Both the position numbers and the translations under genes were made by a program. The notes beneath the pieces are model-generated. The model worked only from the letters and a program-made list of their open reading frames with translations, was not told the origin of the DNA and ran no database searches. Positions 37,649 through 45,882 of a stretch of DNA of 64,000 nt are shown one piece after another; position 1 is the first letter of the stretch, and each line of letters opens with the position of its first letter. The DNA comes from an uncultured Sphingomonadales bacterium (lineage in GTDB: Bacteria; Pseudomonadota; Alphaproteobacteria; Sphingomonadales; Sphingomonadaceae). The DNA lies in the NCBI GenBank assembly GCA_903832325.1, contig CAILBC010000026.1:62001-126000 (forward strand), in the 5' to 3' direction.

Positions 37649-37737
37649 GAAAGCCGCAGGGACGCCCTTTACAGCCCCCCTGCAGACCCGGTCAGGCGCC
37701 CCCGAATTGCCTGACCCGGGGCGGCCTTGCGGCTTTC
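37649..37737. other. Structured segment of about 90 bases upstream of the EF-hand gene
   Basis: GAAAGCCGC (37649-37657) pairs with GCGGCTTTC (37729-37737), extended by AGG/CCT with one bulge. Inside, GGTCAGGC (37690-37697) pairs with GCCTGACC (37709-37716), bounded by CCC/GGG. GCAGGG/CCCTGC offers an alternative fold on the left side. The segment ends 104 bases before the EF-hand start codon. Two exclusive folds would suit a leader or small RNA, but no known family is recognised. The strand of any transcript is not set. Confidence 0.4.
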
Positions 37738-37841
37738 ACATCCGGCTGCGTTGGTTTGCGACGATGTGGCACGTGCGGTTGGCAACGATCGCGCGGGCGA
37801 CCCGTTCTGCGCAACGCAACTTGTGCAAAGGGAACCTGCCC

Positions 37842-38558
37842 ATGAAACGCTTTCGTCCCGTGGCCCTGGCCCTGCTGCTGGCCGGCGCCGCGCCCGTGCT
37901 GGCCGCGCCTGCCCCCGCCATGGCGCCTTCTGCTGATACCGCGCCAAAGCCGGCCCATGTGATCACCCTGGCCATGGTCATGGCTGCGGCCGACAGGATG
38001 TGGGCCCATGGCGATGCCAACCACGATGGCAAGATCGACGCCGCCGATCGCGATGCGCGCATGCTGGAACGGTTTGCGAGAGTTGATACCAACCATGACG
38101 GGGTGATCAGCAAGGACGAATTCCTGGCCGAAGTCCACGCCCGCGCCGCCCGCTGGCACGACCATGGCGATGGCCCGCCCCCACCTTCGCCCCCGGCTTC
38201 ACCTCCACCTTCACCCCCACCGGGCGAAGGCCCCGACCATGATCGCCATCACGGCGATCATGCCGAAACGCGCGGGCGGATGGGCGGCATGATCCCCATG
38301 GCGATCCTGTGGCCGGCCATGGGTGATGCGCGCAAGGATGGCGTGATCACCCGCGCCGCCTTCGATGCCGCGGTAAAGGCGCACTTTGACCGGCTCGATG
38401 CCAACCATGACGGCACGCTGACCCATGACGAACTGCGCGCCGCGCATGGTGCCGGCATGCACGGCGGCGGCTGGAAACATCATGGCGGGCCTATGGGGGA
38501 CGATATGGCCGGGCATGGCGACATGCCTGCGCCGCCACCTCCGCCCGCCGGTATGTGA
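37842..38558 (+). CDS. Exported EF-hand calcium-binding protein
   Basis: A signal peptide (MKRFRPVALALLLAGAAP...) is followed by EF-hand loops DANHDGKIDAAD, DTNHDGVISKDE and DANHDGTLTHDE, and a fourth degenerate loop DARKDGVITRAA lacking some ligands. A Pro/Ser-rich linker and a His/Asp-rich stretch (GPDHDRHHGDH) lie between loops two and four, and the C-terminus is His/Gly/Met-rich. AAGGGAA precedes the chosen ATG. It is followed by a two-component system in the same orientation, which may respond to calcium or another metal in the envelope. Confidence 0.85.
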   Translation: MKRFRPVALALLLAGAAPVLAAPAPAMAPSADTAPKPAHVITLAMVMAAADRMWAHGDANHDGKIDAADRDARMLERFARVDTNHDGVISKDEFLAEVHARAARWHDHGDGPPPPSPPASPPPSPPPGEGPDHDRHHGDHAETRGRMGGMIPMAILWPAMGDARKDGVITRAAFDAAVKAHFDRLDANHDGTLTHDELRAAHGAGMHGGGWKHHGGPMGDDMAGHGDMPAPPPPPAGM

Positions 38559-38580
38559 AGGCGGCCGCCATGGTGACGTG

Positions 38581-38715
38581 CCTTGACCGGACAAGTCTGG
38601 ACCCGACTGTTCTGGATCGGGCTGGTCTTGACCCGACTGGTCTGGACCGGGCTGCTCTGGACCGGGCTGCTCTGGACCGGGATGTTCTGGACCGGGCTGC
38701 TCTGGACCGGGATGG
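38581..38715. repeat. 15-base tandem repeat, 9 units, before the response regulator
   Basis: Nine 15-base units of the form tctggaccgggctgc run without gap from 38581 to 38715, ending 22 bases before the response-regulator ATG. Units 4, 5 and 7 are identical; the outer ones drift. The plus strand has no stop codon in one frame (LDRAA period), but the real start has its own position after the repeat. Copy-number change would alter promoter or leader spacing. Confidence 0.85.
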
Positions 38716-38737
38716 CCGATCGGATAAAAGACCCCGC

Positions 38738-39469
38738 ATGAACGAAGCGACCCTTACCGAAATCCTGCTCGTCGATGACGAAGTGTCGCTGCGCGAGCCG
38801 CTGGCCGATTATCTGGCGCGGCAGGGTTTCGGCGTGACCCAGGCGGCCAGCGCGGCCGAGGCGCGCGCGCATCTGGCAGGCGGCGCGTGCGATCTTGTCC
38901 TGCTCGATATCATGATGCCGGGCGAAGACGGCCTGTCGCTGTGTCGCCATCTGGCCGAAACGCGGCGCGTGCCGGTGATTTTCATCACCGCGCGTGGCGA
39001 AGCGACCGATCGCATTGTCGGGCTGGAAATCGGCGGCGACGATTATGTGGTCAAACCGTTCGACCCGCGCGAATTGGTGGCGCGCATCCGCAGCGTGCTG
39101 CGCCGCGCCGGGCGCGCGCCGGCCGATGCGGGCGAAGCCGTGGTCTATGATTTCGAAGGCTGGCGGCTGGACCCGCTGAAACGCCGGCTGGTCGATCCCG
39201 ATGGCGTGCTGGTGTCGATTTCGTCGGCGGAATTCCGGCTGTTGATGGCGTTTCTCGATCATCCGCGCCAGGTGCTCGATCGCGATCGCCTGCTCGACAT
39301 GGTCCAGGGCCGCGAGGCGCATCTGTTTGACCGCGCGGTGGATAACCAGATCAGCCGCCTGCGCCGCAAGATCGAACCCGACAGCCGCAATCCGCAACTG
39401 ATCCAGACGGTGTGGGGCGGCGGCTACATGCTGGCCGCCGAAGTGCGCAAGATTGCGGTGCGGGACTGA
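38738..39469 (+). CDS. OmpR-family response regulator
   Basis: The receiver domain begins ILLVDDEVSLREPLADYL, has the phosphoacceptor Asp in DLVLLDIMMPGEDG, the switch Thr in FITARG and Lys in DDYVVKPF. The C-terminal winged helix of OmpR/PhoB type ends in VDNQISRLRRKIEPDSRNPQLIQTVWGGGYML. Length is 243 residues from the ATG of MNEATLTE. It forms a pair with the sensor kinase that starts 5 bases after its stop. Confidence 0.94.
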   Translation: MNEATLTEILLVDDEVSLREPLADYLARQGFGVTQAASAAEARAHLAGGACDLVLLDIMMPGEDGLSLCRHLAETRRVPVIFITARGEATDRIVGLEIGGDDYVVKPFDPRELVARIRSVLRRAGRAPADAGEAVVYDFEGWRLDPLKRRLVDPDGVLVSISSAEFRLLMAFLDHPRQVLDRDRLLDMVQGREAHLFDRAVDNQISRLRRKIEPDSRNPQLIQTVWGGGYMLAAEVRKIAVRD

Positions 39470-39474
39470 TCCAG

Positions 39475-40986
39475 GTGTGGCTGCGCAGCCTTCAGGGCCA
39501 GGTCATGCTGGCCATCGCCGGGGCGCTGATGGTGGCGCAGGGGCTGTCGGCCTGGTTGATCTGGCACGAAGTGCACCAGCGCCACATTGCCTCTCTGGTC
39601 AACGGTGCGGCGATGCGCATGGTCGATGCCCGGTCGGGCGGGCCCGGCCGCGGCTTTGAGCCTGGCCCCGGAAATGGTCCCGATTCTGGCGCAGACCGGG
39701 GCCCGCCACCGTTTGCCGATCCCGGCCGGCAGCATGATTTTCCGCGCCTGCCGCCGCCGATGCCCGGCGGTGGTCCGCCTGATGAGAGGATGCGCCTGCC
39801 GCGTCCGCTCCATGTCCATATCGATGCCGCTTCGCCGCTGCAGGCGGGTGACCGGCGGCTGACCGAAGTGGAAACCGCGCTGCGCGACATGCTGGTGGCG
39901 CAGGGTGAAACCCCGGGGCAGCTGGTGGTGGTCGATCGCGATGCCGAACGCGATCCGCTGCTGCGCGACGCGCTGCCCGAACTGCGCGTGCGGTTCCGCC
40001 TGACCGGCGATGCTGCGCTGCCCCATCTGGTGATCGCATCGGAACGGCAGCCCGATGGCACCTGGCTGACCGTGCGCAGCTTCGTGCCGTCGAACGAGGC
40101 GCAATTGCTGCTGCGGCTGCTGCGCCAGACGATCCTGACGTATCTGCTGCTCACCGGGGTGGTCGGGCTGATCCTGCGGCAGATCACGCGGCCGTTGCGC
40201 GCGGTGACCGGGCGGCTGGCCAGCTTTGCCGCCAATCCGGGCACGGTCGATCCGCTGATACCGCGCCCGCTGACGCCGCAAGGTCCGCGCGACATTCGCC
40301 AGCTGATCGTGGCGCACAATGCGATGGAATCGCGGATCAGCGCGCTGCTCGATGAAAAGAACGTGATGCTGGGCGCGATCGGGCACGATCTGAAAACGCC
40401 GCTGGCCGCGCTGCGCGTGCGGATCGAGACGGTGGAGGATGATGGCGAGCGCGCGCGGATGGCGGCAACCATCGACGAGATCAATCGCACGCTCGATGAT
40501 ATCCTGTCGCTGGCGCGGGTCGGGCGCCCGGCCGATCCGATCGAGCCGACCGACATTTCCGCGCTCGTGGCCGACGTGATCGATGAATACGAAGACATGG
40601 GCGACGATGTCGTGCTGACCGGCAGCCAGCGCGTGGTTGCGCCGGTGCGCGGCATCTGGCTGCGCCGTGCGCTGCGCAATCTGGTGTCGAACGCGCTGCG
40701 CTATGGCACGCGGGCGCGGGTGGAGCTGGTGTCCGATGGGCGCGAGGTGCTGCTGCAGGTGAACGATGACGGCCCGGGCATTCCCGAAGACGCCATCGCG
40801 CGGATGATGGAACCATTTACCCGGCTGGACGTATCGCGCAACAGCGCCACTGGCGGCGCGGGGCTGGGCCTGACGCTGGCGCGCGCCATTGCCGATCAGC
40901 ACGGCGGATCGCTCACGCTGACCAACCGTATGGAAAACGGAACAATTTCAGGCCTTACTGCAACATTGCGCCTGCCCCGGGGGTAG
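39475..40986 (+). CDS. EnvZ-like sensor histidine kinase
   Basis: The product of about 503 residues starts at GTG 39475 (GGGA about 10 bases upstream). A first membrane segment (about residues 10-30) is followed by a periplasmic domain of some 190 residues with a Pro/Gly-rich stretch, a second segment (about 220-240), HAMP, the H-box AIGHDLKTPLAALR, N-box LRNLVSNALRYG, and G-boxes NDDGPGIP and GGAGLGLTLARAI. It should phosphorylate the adjacent regulator. The low-complexity sensor domain next to an exported EF-hand protein suggests an envelope metal or stress signal. Confidence 0.92.
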   Translation: MWLRSLQGQVMLAIAGALMVAQGLSAWLIWHEVHQRHIASLVNGAAMRMVDARSGGPGRGFEPGPGNGPDSGADRGPPPFADPGRQHDFPRLPPPMPGGGPPDERMRLPRPLHVHIDAASPLQAGDRRLTEVETALRDMLVAQGETPGQLVVVDRDAERDPLLRDALPELRVRFRLTGDAALPHLVIASERQPDGTWLTVRSFVPSNEAQLLLRLLRQTILTYLLLTGVVGLILRQITRPLRAVTGRLASFAANPGTVDPLIPRPLTPQGPRDIRQLIVAHNAMESRISALLDEKNVMLGAIGHDLKTPLAALRVRIETVEDDGERARMAATIDEINRTLDDILSLARVGRPADPIEPTDISALVADVIDEYEDMGDDVVLTGSQRVVAPVRGIWLRRALRNLVSNALRYGTRARVELVSDGREVLLQVNDDGPGIPEDAIARMMEPFTRLDVSRNSATGGAGLGLTLARAIADQHGGSLTLTNRMENGTISGLTATLRLPRG

Positions 40987-41016
40987 GCTGCCGGGCCTGC
41001 ATCTGCGCGCGCCGCT

Positions 41017-41058
41017 GCCTGTCGTTGGCCGCCTGTCGTTGGTCGCCCGTGGTTGGTC
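41017..41058. repeat. 14-base tandem repeat, 3 units, upstream of the M1 aminopeptidase
   Basis: gcctgtcgttggcc, gcctgtcgttggtc and gcccgtggttggtc follow one another from 41017 to 41058, with a decayed fourth unit. The block lies in the 186-base spacer between the sensor kinase and the aminopeptidase, about 115 bases before the latter's ATG. Confidence 0.7.
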
Positions 41059-41172
41059 GCCGGTCGATCCTGCCCGGCAGGGCCGATTGCCACGCCGGCC
41101 ATCGCGTTGCTAGGCGGGCAGCATCCCGATGCCCGTCCCCCGCGGGTATGGCTTTACAACAGGCTTTTGCAC

Positions 41173-43842
41173 ATGACGCGTTCTGCAATTCGTGCCCTTT
41201 CCGCGCTGGCGCTTGCCGGCTCTGCCCTTTCGCTGATCATCGCCACCCCCGCGCTGGCCGATGCGCCGGCATCGCCGGCCGCCGCGTTTCCGGTGGATGG
41301 CACGCTGGCGCATACCGCGGTGCCGCGCCACTATGCCATTTCGATCGTTCCCGATACGAAGGCGCTGCGCTTTTCCGGCACGGTGGCGATCGACATCGAT
41401 GTGCCGGTGGCAACGCCGGTGATCGTGCTCAACGCCGCGCAGATCAAGGTGACCAGCGCCGGGCTGGTTGCGCCGGGCGGCCATCCGGCCCCGCTGGCGA
41501 TATCCCATGACGAGGCGGCACAGACGGTCACGTTGACTGCGCGCGCGCCGATTGCGCCCGGGCATTATCGTGTCGATGTCGCGTATACCGGCCAGATCGA
41601 TACCCAGGCCGATGGCCTGTTCGCGCTCGATTATGCCGGCACCGATGGCAAGCCGACGCGCGCGCTGTTTACCCAGTTCGAACCGAGCTATGCGCGCCAG
41701 TTCGCGCCGATGTTCGACGAACCGTCGTACAAGGCCACCTTTGACTTGTCGGTGGTCATACCCGAAGACCGCATGGCGGTCAGCAACATGCCCGTTGCCA
41801 CCGAAGTGCCCGCGGGCAAGGGGCTGAAAAAGGTTGCCTTTCGCACCACCCCGGTGATGTCGTCATACCTGCTGTTCTTTGGCGCGGGCGATTTTGAACG
41901 GATGAGCATGCCGACCCCGTCCGGCGTCGAGGTCGGGATTGTCGCGCCGCGCGGCAGCGGCGAGCAGGCGCGCTTTGCGCTGACCGAGCTGGCCGGGCTG
42001 ATCCCCTATTACAACGACTATTTCGGGCAGAACTATCCCCTGCCAAAGATCGACAACATTGCCGGCCCGGGCCAGTCGGAATTCTTTTCGGCAATGGAAA
42101 ACTGGGGCGCGGTGTTCACGTTCCAGCGCGATCTGCTTGATGATCCCAAGACCACCTCGCCCCGTTCGCGCGAATTCATTGCCGAGGCGCAGGCACACGA
42201 AGTGGCGCACCAGTGGTTTGGCGATCTGGTGACGATGGCCTGGTGGGACGATCTGTGGCTGAACGAAGGGTTCGCCAGCTGGATGGAAACCAAGGCGGCC
42301 GACCATTTCCACCCCGATTGGTCGGCGCTGCTGTCGCGCGTTGCCGGGCGCGAGGCGGCGATGGGGCTGGATGCGTTCCGCACCACGCACCCGATCGTGC
42401 AGCACATCCGCACGGTCAACGAAGCCAATCAGGCCTTTGATGCGATCACCTATCAAAAGGGCGAGGCCGTGCTGGCCATGCTGGAGGCCTATGCCGGGGA
42501 AGACACCTGGCGGCAGGGCATTCGCGCCTATATGGCCGCGCACAAGTTCGGCAACAGCCACACGGCCGATCTGTGGCACGCGGTCGAGGCGGCGGGCGCC
42601 ACCGGGCTGACCACGATCGCCACCGATTTCACCACGCAGCCGGGCATTCCGCTGGTGCGCGTGGCCGCACAGAGCTGCGCCGCGGGCAAGACCGTGCTGA
42701 CGCTGACCCAGGATGAATTCACCCGCGACCGGGTGGGTGAGGCATCGGCAAAGCGCTGGCACGTGCCGCTGCTGGTATCGGTGGGCGGCGCGGCGCCGGT
42801 GCGATCGATCCTGGCCGATGGCAAGGCGGTGCTGACGCTCGATGGCTGCGGCCCGGTGGTGATCAATGCCGGACAATTGGGCTATTACCGTTCGCTTTAT
42901 ACCCCGGCTGGCCTTGGCGATCTGGTGCAGGCGTTGCCAAACCTTGCGGCGATGGACCAGCGCGGGCTCGTCGCCGATCAGCTGGAACTGGGTTTTGCCG
43001 GCTATCAGCCGCTCGCCCGCCCGCTCGATTTGCTGGCCGCGGTGCCGGCCAAGGCCAATGCGCGCGTCGCAAGCGAAGCGGTCAGCCGCTTTGCCGGGCT
43101 CTATCTGCGGCTTGAAGGCGATGCCGATGCGCAAAGCGCGCTGGCCGCGCGCGCGATTGCGGCGTGGAGACCGCGCCTGGATGCGCTGGGTTATGACCCG
43201 CGCGCCAACGAAGTGCAGCCCGATGCCGATCTGCGTTCCACGCTGGTTTCGGCGCTTGGCCGCATGGGCGAACCGGGCGTGCTGGCCGAGGCGCGCCGCC
43301 GCTTTGCCGCGCTCGATCACGATCCGCACGCGCTCGATGGCCCGCTGAAGCAGGATTGGATCGGCATCATCGCCTATAACGCGACCGCCGCCGACTGGGA
43401 CAAGCTGGCGCGCCTGGCCCAAGCGAGCACGTCGACAGTCGATCGGTCGGACTTGTTCACCCAGCTTGGCGGCAGCCATGACGAAGCGCTGGCCCGCCGT
43501 GCGCTCGATCTGGCGTTGACGGACAAGCCGGGCAAGACCACTTCGGCCGCGCTGATTTCCGAAGTCGCATCGGAACACAGCGAAATGGCGTTCGACTTTT
43601 TCGTGGCGCATCGCGATGTGGTGCTGGCGCTGGTCGATGCCTCCGCCCGCACGACGTATATCGAACGGCTGGCGGCGCGGGCCAACACCGCGTCGATGGT
43701 CGCCAAGCTGACCGCCTATGCCGCGACTTTGCCCGCGGACGAGAAAAAGCCGGTGGAACGCACGCTGGCGCGGCTCAACGACCGGCTGGCGATCAAGGCA
43801 CGTATTGCGCGCGAAACGGTCGCCTGGCTTAAGGGGGCCTGA
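41173..43842 (+). CDS. pepN: Exported M1 family metallo-aminopeptidase
   Basis: A signal peptide (cleavage probably after LADA near residue 30) precedes an M1 peptidase of 889 residues. The exopeptidase motif is SAMENWGAVF (GAMEN-type) and the zinc site is HEVAHQWFGDLVTMAWWDDLWLNEGFASW (HExxH-x18-E). The C-terminal half is the ERAP1-like helical domain. Unlike cytosolic PepN, it should work in the periplasm or outside, releasing N-terminal residues from peptides. The stop codon lies inside the first unit of the 15-base repeat. Confidence 0.93.
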   Translation: MTRSAIRALSALALAGSALSLIIATPALADAPASPAAAFPVDGTLAHTAVPRHYAISIVPDTKALRFSGTVAIDIDVPVATPVIVLNAAQIKVTSAGLVAPGGHPAPLAISHDEAAQTVTLTARAPIAPGHYRVDVAYTGQIDTQADGLFALDYAGTDGKPTRALFTQFEPSYARQFAPMFDEPSYKATFDLSVVIPEDRMAVSNMPVATEVPAGKGLKKVAFRTTPVMSSYLLFFGAGDFERMSMPTPSGVEVGIVAPRGSGEQARFALTELAGLIPYYNDYFGQNYPLPKIDNIAGPGQSEFFSAMENWGAVFTFQRDLLDDPKTTSPRSREFIAEAQAHEVAHQWFGDLVTMAWWDDLWLNEGFASWMETKAADHFHPDWSALLSRVAGREAAMGLDAFRTTHPIVQHIRTVNEANQAFDAITYQKGEAVLAMLEAYAGEDTWRQGIRAYMAAHKFGNSHTADLWHAVEAAGATGLTTIATDFTTQPGIPLVRVAAQSCAAGKTVLTLTQDEFTRDRVGEASAKRWHVPLLVSVGGAAPVRSILADGKAVLTLDGCGPVVINAGQLGYYRSLYTPAGLGDLVQALPNLAAMDQRGLVADQLELGFAGYQPLARPLDLLAAVPAKANARVASEAVSRFAGLYLRLEGDADAQSALAARAIAAWRPRLDALGYDPRANEVQPDADLRSTLVSALGRMGEPGVLAEARRRFAALDHDPHALDGPLKQDWIGIIAYNATAADWDKLARLAQASTSTVDRSDLFTQLGGSHDEALARRALDLALTDKPGKTTSAALISEVASEHSEMAFDFFVAHRDVVLALVDASARTTYIERLAARANTASMVAKLTAYAATLPADEKKPVERTLARLNDRLAIKARIARETVAWLKGA

Positions 43843-44000
43843 TTGCGGAGGGCCTGAGTGCGGAGGGCCTGAGTGCGGGGGGCCTGAGTGCGGGGGGCCT
43901 GAGTGCGGGGGGCCTGAGTGCGGGGGGCCTGAGTGCGGGGGGCCTGAGTGCGGGGGGCCTGATTGCCGGATATCTGATTGCCAGAATACTGATTGGCGAA
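43836..44000. repeat. 15-base tandem repeat, 8 close units plus 3 decayed
   Basis: The unit ggcctgagtgcgggg repeats every 15 bases from 43836 to about 43970, then decays over three more units to 44000. The first unit contains the pepN stop codon, and because 15 is a multiple of three the later units keep an in-frame TGA every five codons. It fills most of the spacer to pabBC. No hairpin or spacer-type structure is present. Confidence 0.9.
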
Positions 44001-44058
44001 GGGCCTGGCCGGCGGGGCACTTTGCATTGGCGCGGCGGCGGGGCTAAAGGCCGGGGCA

Positions 44059-45882
44059 ATGACCCGGCCCCCGTTCCTTTTGCTTGATGATGCCCGCGAT
44101 CAGGGGGCGGGGCCTTCGCGGCTCTATGCCGATCCGGTTGAGGTGATCGTGGCACGCCGGCCCGAAGACGTGCAACCCGCACTGGCGCGGATCGGCACTG
44201 CGCCGGGGCACTGGGCCGGGGTGATCGCCTATGAGGCGGGGCTGGCGCTGGAACCGCGGCTGATGCCCCGGGCGGCGGCGCACAGCGGTGCGGCTGGTCC
44301 GCTGGTGTGGTTTGCGCGGTTTGCCACGATGATCGAAATGACCGGTGATGCGGTCGATACCTGGCTGGCGGAGCAGGCGACGGGACCCGGCGTGCTGGGG
44401 CCATTGACCCCGCGCCTGTCAACCGGGGGCTATGCCCGCGCCTTTGCCGGGGTGCTCGATGCGATCCGCGCCGGCGATATCTATCAGGTCAATCTGACAT
44501 TTCCGCTGGGCGGCAGCTGGCGGGGCGATCCGCTGGCGATGTATCGCGCGCTGCGCCGCGATGCGCGCGCCGGCTATGGCGCGGTGCTGTGGGATGGGTC
44601 GCACTGGACGCTGTCGGCCTCGCCCGAACTGTTTGTCAGCGTGGCCGATGGCCAGGCGACCGTGCGCCCGATGAAAGGCACCGCCCCGCGCGGCCGCACG
44701 CCGGAAGAAGACGCCGCGCAGCGCGACCGGCTGATCGCCAGCGTGAAGGATCGCGCCGAAAACCTGATGATTGTCGATCTGATGCGCAATGATCTGTCGC
44801 GGCTGGCGGTGCCCGGCAGCGTGGCGGTCGATGCGCCCTTTGCGATCGAAAGCTATCCCACGGTGCACCAGATGGTAACGACGGTGCGCGCGCAATTGGC
44901 CCCGGGCGCGGGTGTGGTCGATCTGCTGCGCGCGATTTTCCCGTGCGGATCGGTGACCGGCGCGCCCAAGATCCGCGCGATGGAACTGATCGACGATTAT
45001 GAACGCGATGCGCGCGGCAGCTATTGCGGGGCGATCGGGTATATCGATGTTGCCAGGGATGAGGCAGGGTCTGGTCCGGTTCACGCTGGTACCGCGCAGT
45101 TCAATGTGGCAATCCGTACCGTGCGTCTGGCACCCGATTATCCGGGCGCGGGGGGCGGTCGGGCGACGATGGGCGTCGGGTCGGCCGTGGTCGCCGATTC
45201 GGCCATGCTCGGCGAATGGCGCGAATGCGTGATCAAGGGGAATTTCTTGCGATTGTCCGCGGGCCAGGCCGATCTCATCGAAACCATGGCGTTTGATCCG
45301 GCAAAGGGGATCGCGCTGATCGAACTGCATCTGGAACGGCTGCGCGCCAGCGCTGCCGCACTCGGCTTTGCATTTGATCGCCATGCCACGCGCAATGCGA
45401 TCCAGGCGCTGTGCTTTGATCTCGATGCTCCGGCCCGGGTGCGGCTGATGCTGGCGCGATCGGGCGCGATTGCGCTGGAAACCGGGGCGCTTCCGGCCAC
45501 GCCCGAACGGCCGATGGTCTGTGCGGTGCTGCCGCTGCCGGTGGCCGCCGATGACTGGCGCCTGCGCCACAAGACCAGCGATCGCGGATTTTACGAGGCG
45601 GCCCTGCGCGCGGGCCGCGCCGCCGGCGCGGACGAGGCGCTGCTGCTGCGCGATGACGGGCTGATTACCGAAGGCAGCTTTACCAACGTGTTTGTCCGGC
45701 GCCGCGACGGCCGGCTGGTCACGCCGCGCGCGCAATCGGGCCTGCTGCCCGGGGTGTTGCGGCGCAGCCTGATCGATGCCGACAAAGTGGTCGAAGGCGA
45801 TGTCACGCTGGCCGATCTGGCCGAAGGCTTTCTGCTGGGCAATGCGCTGCGCGGGCTGCTTCCCGCCCGGCTGCTCGGTTGA
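44059..45882 (+). CDS. pabBC: Aminodeoxychorismate synthase I / 4-amino-4-deoxychorismate lyase fusion (PabBC)
   Basis: This 607-residue fusion makes p-aminobenzoate for folate. The N-terminal two thirds are PabB: GDIYQVNLTFPL, MKGTAPRGRTPEED, RAENLMIVDLMRNDLSR and FPCGSVTGAPKIRAMELI are present. The C-terminal 190 residues are PabC, a class IV PLP enzyme with LHLERL and ITEGSFTNVFVRR. The start ATG follows AAAGGCCGGGG; an upstream ATG lies in the repeat. The amidotransferase partner PabA is not nearby. The stop overlaps the next start. Confidence 0.94.
   Translation: MTRPPFLLLDDARDQGAGPSRLYADPVEVIVARRPEDVQPALARIGTAPGHWAGVIAYEAGLALEPRLMPRAAAHSGAAGPLVWFARFATMIEMTGDAVDTWLAEQATGPGVLGPLTPRLSTGGYARAFAGVLDAIRAGDIYQVNLTFPLGGSWRGDPLAMYRALRRDARAGYGAVLWDGSHWTLSASPELFVSVADGQATVRPMKGTAPRGRTPEEDAAQRDRLIASVKDRAENLMIVDLMRNDLSRLAVPGSVAVDAPFAIESYPTVHQMVTTVRAQLAPGAGVVDLLRAIFPCGSVTGAPKIRAMELIDDYERDARGSYCGAIGYIDVARDEAGSGPVHAGTAQFNVAIRTVRLAPDYPGAGGGRATMGVGSAVVADSAMLGEWRECVIKGNFLRLSAGQADLIETMAFDPAKGIALIELHLERLRASAAALGFAFDRHATRNAIQALCFDLDAPARVRLMLARSGAIALETGALPATPERPMVCAVLPLPVAADDWRLRHKTSDRGFYEAALRAGRAAGADEALLLRDDGLITEGSFTNVFVRRRDGRLVTPRAQSGLLPGVLRRSLIDADKVVEGDVTLADLAEGFLLGNALRGLLPARLLG

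Noticed and set aside
37649..37737. SRP (4.5S) or 6S RNA
   Set aside because: The GGTCAGG string recalls SRP RNA, but the conserved GGAAG tetraloop region and A-rich side are absent; length and layout do not fit 6S RNA.
38555..38737. LDRAA pentapeptide extension of the response regulator
   Set aside because: The frame is open only because the 15-base repeat lacks stops in that frame; the receiver domain begins just after ATG 38738 as in all homologues.
38581..44000. CRISPR-like arrays at 38581-38715 and 43836-44000
   Set aside because: Units are directly adjacent with no unique spacers, and no cas genes are present.
43993..44058. N-terminal extension of PabBC into the repeat
   Set aside because: The upstream ATG lies in decayed repeat units; ATG 44059 has AAAGG upstream and matches the usual PabB start.
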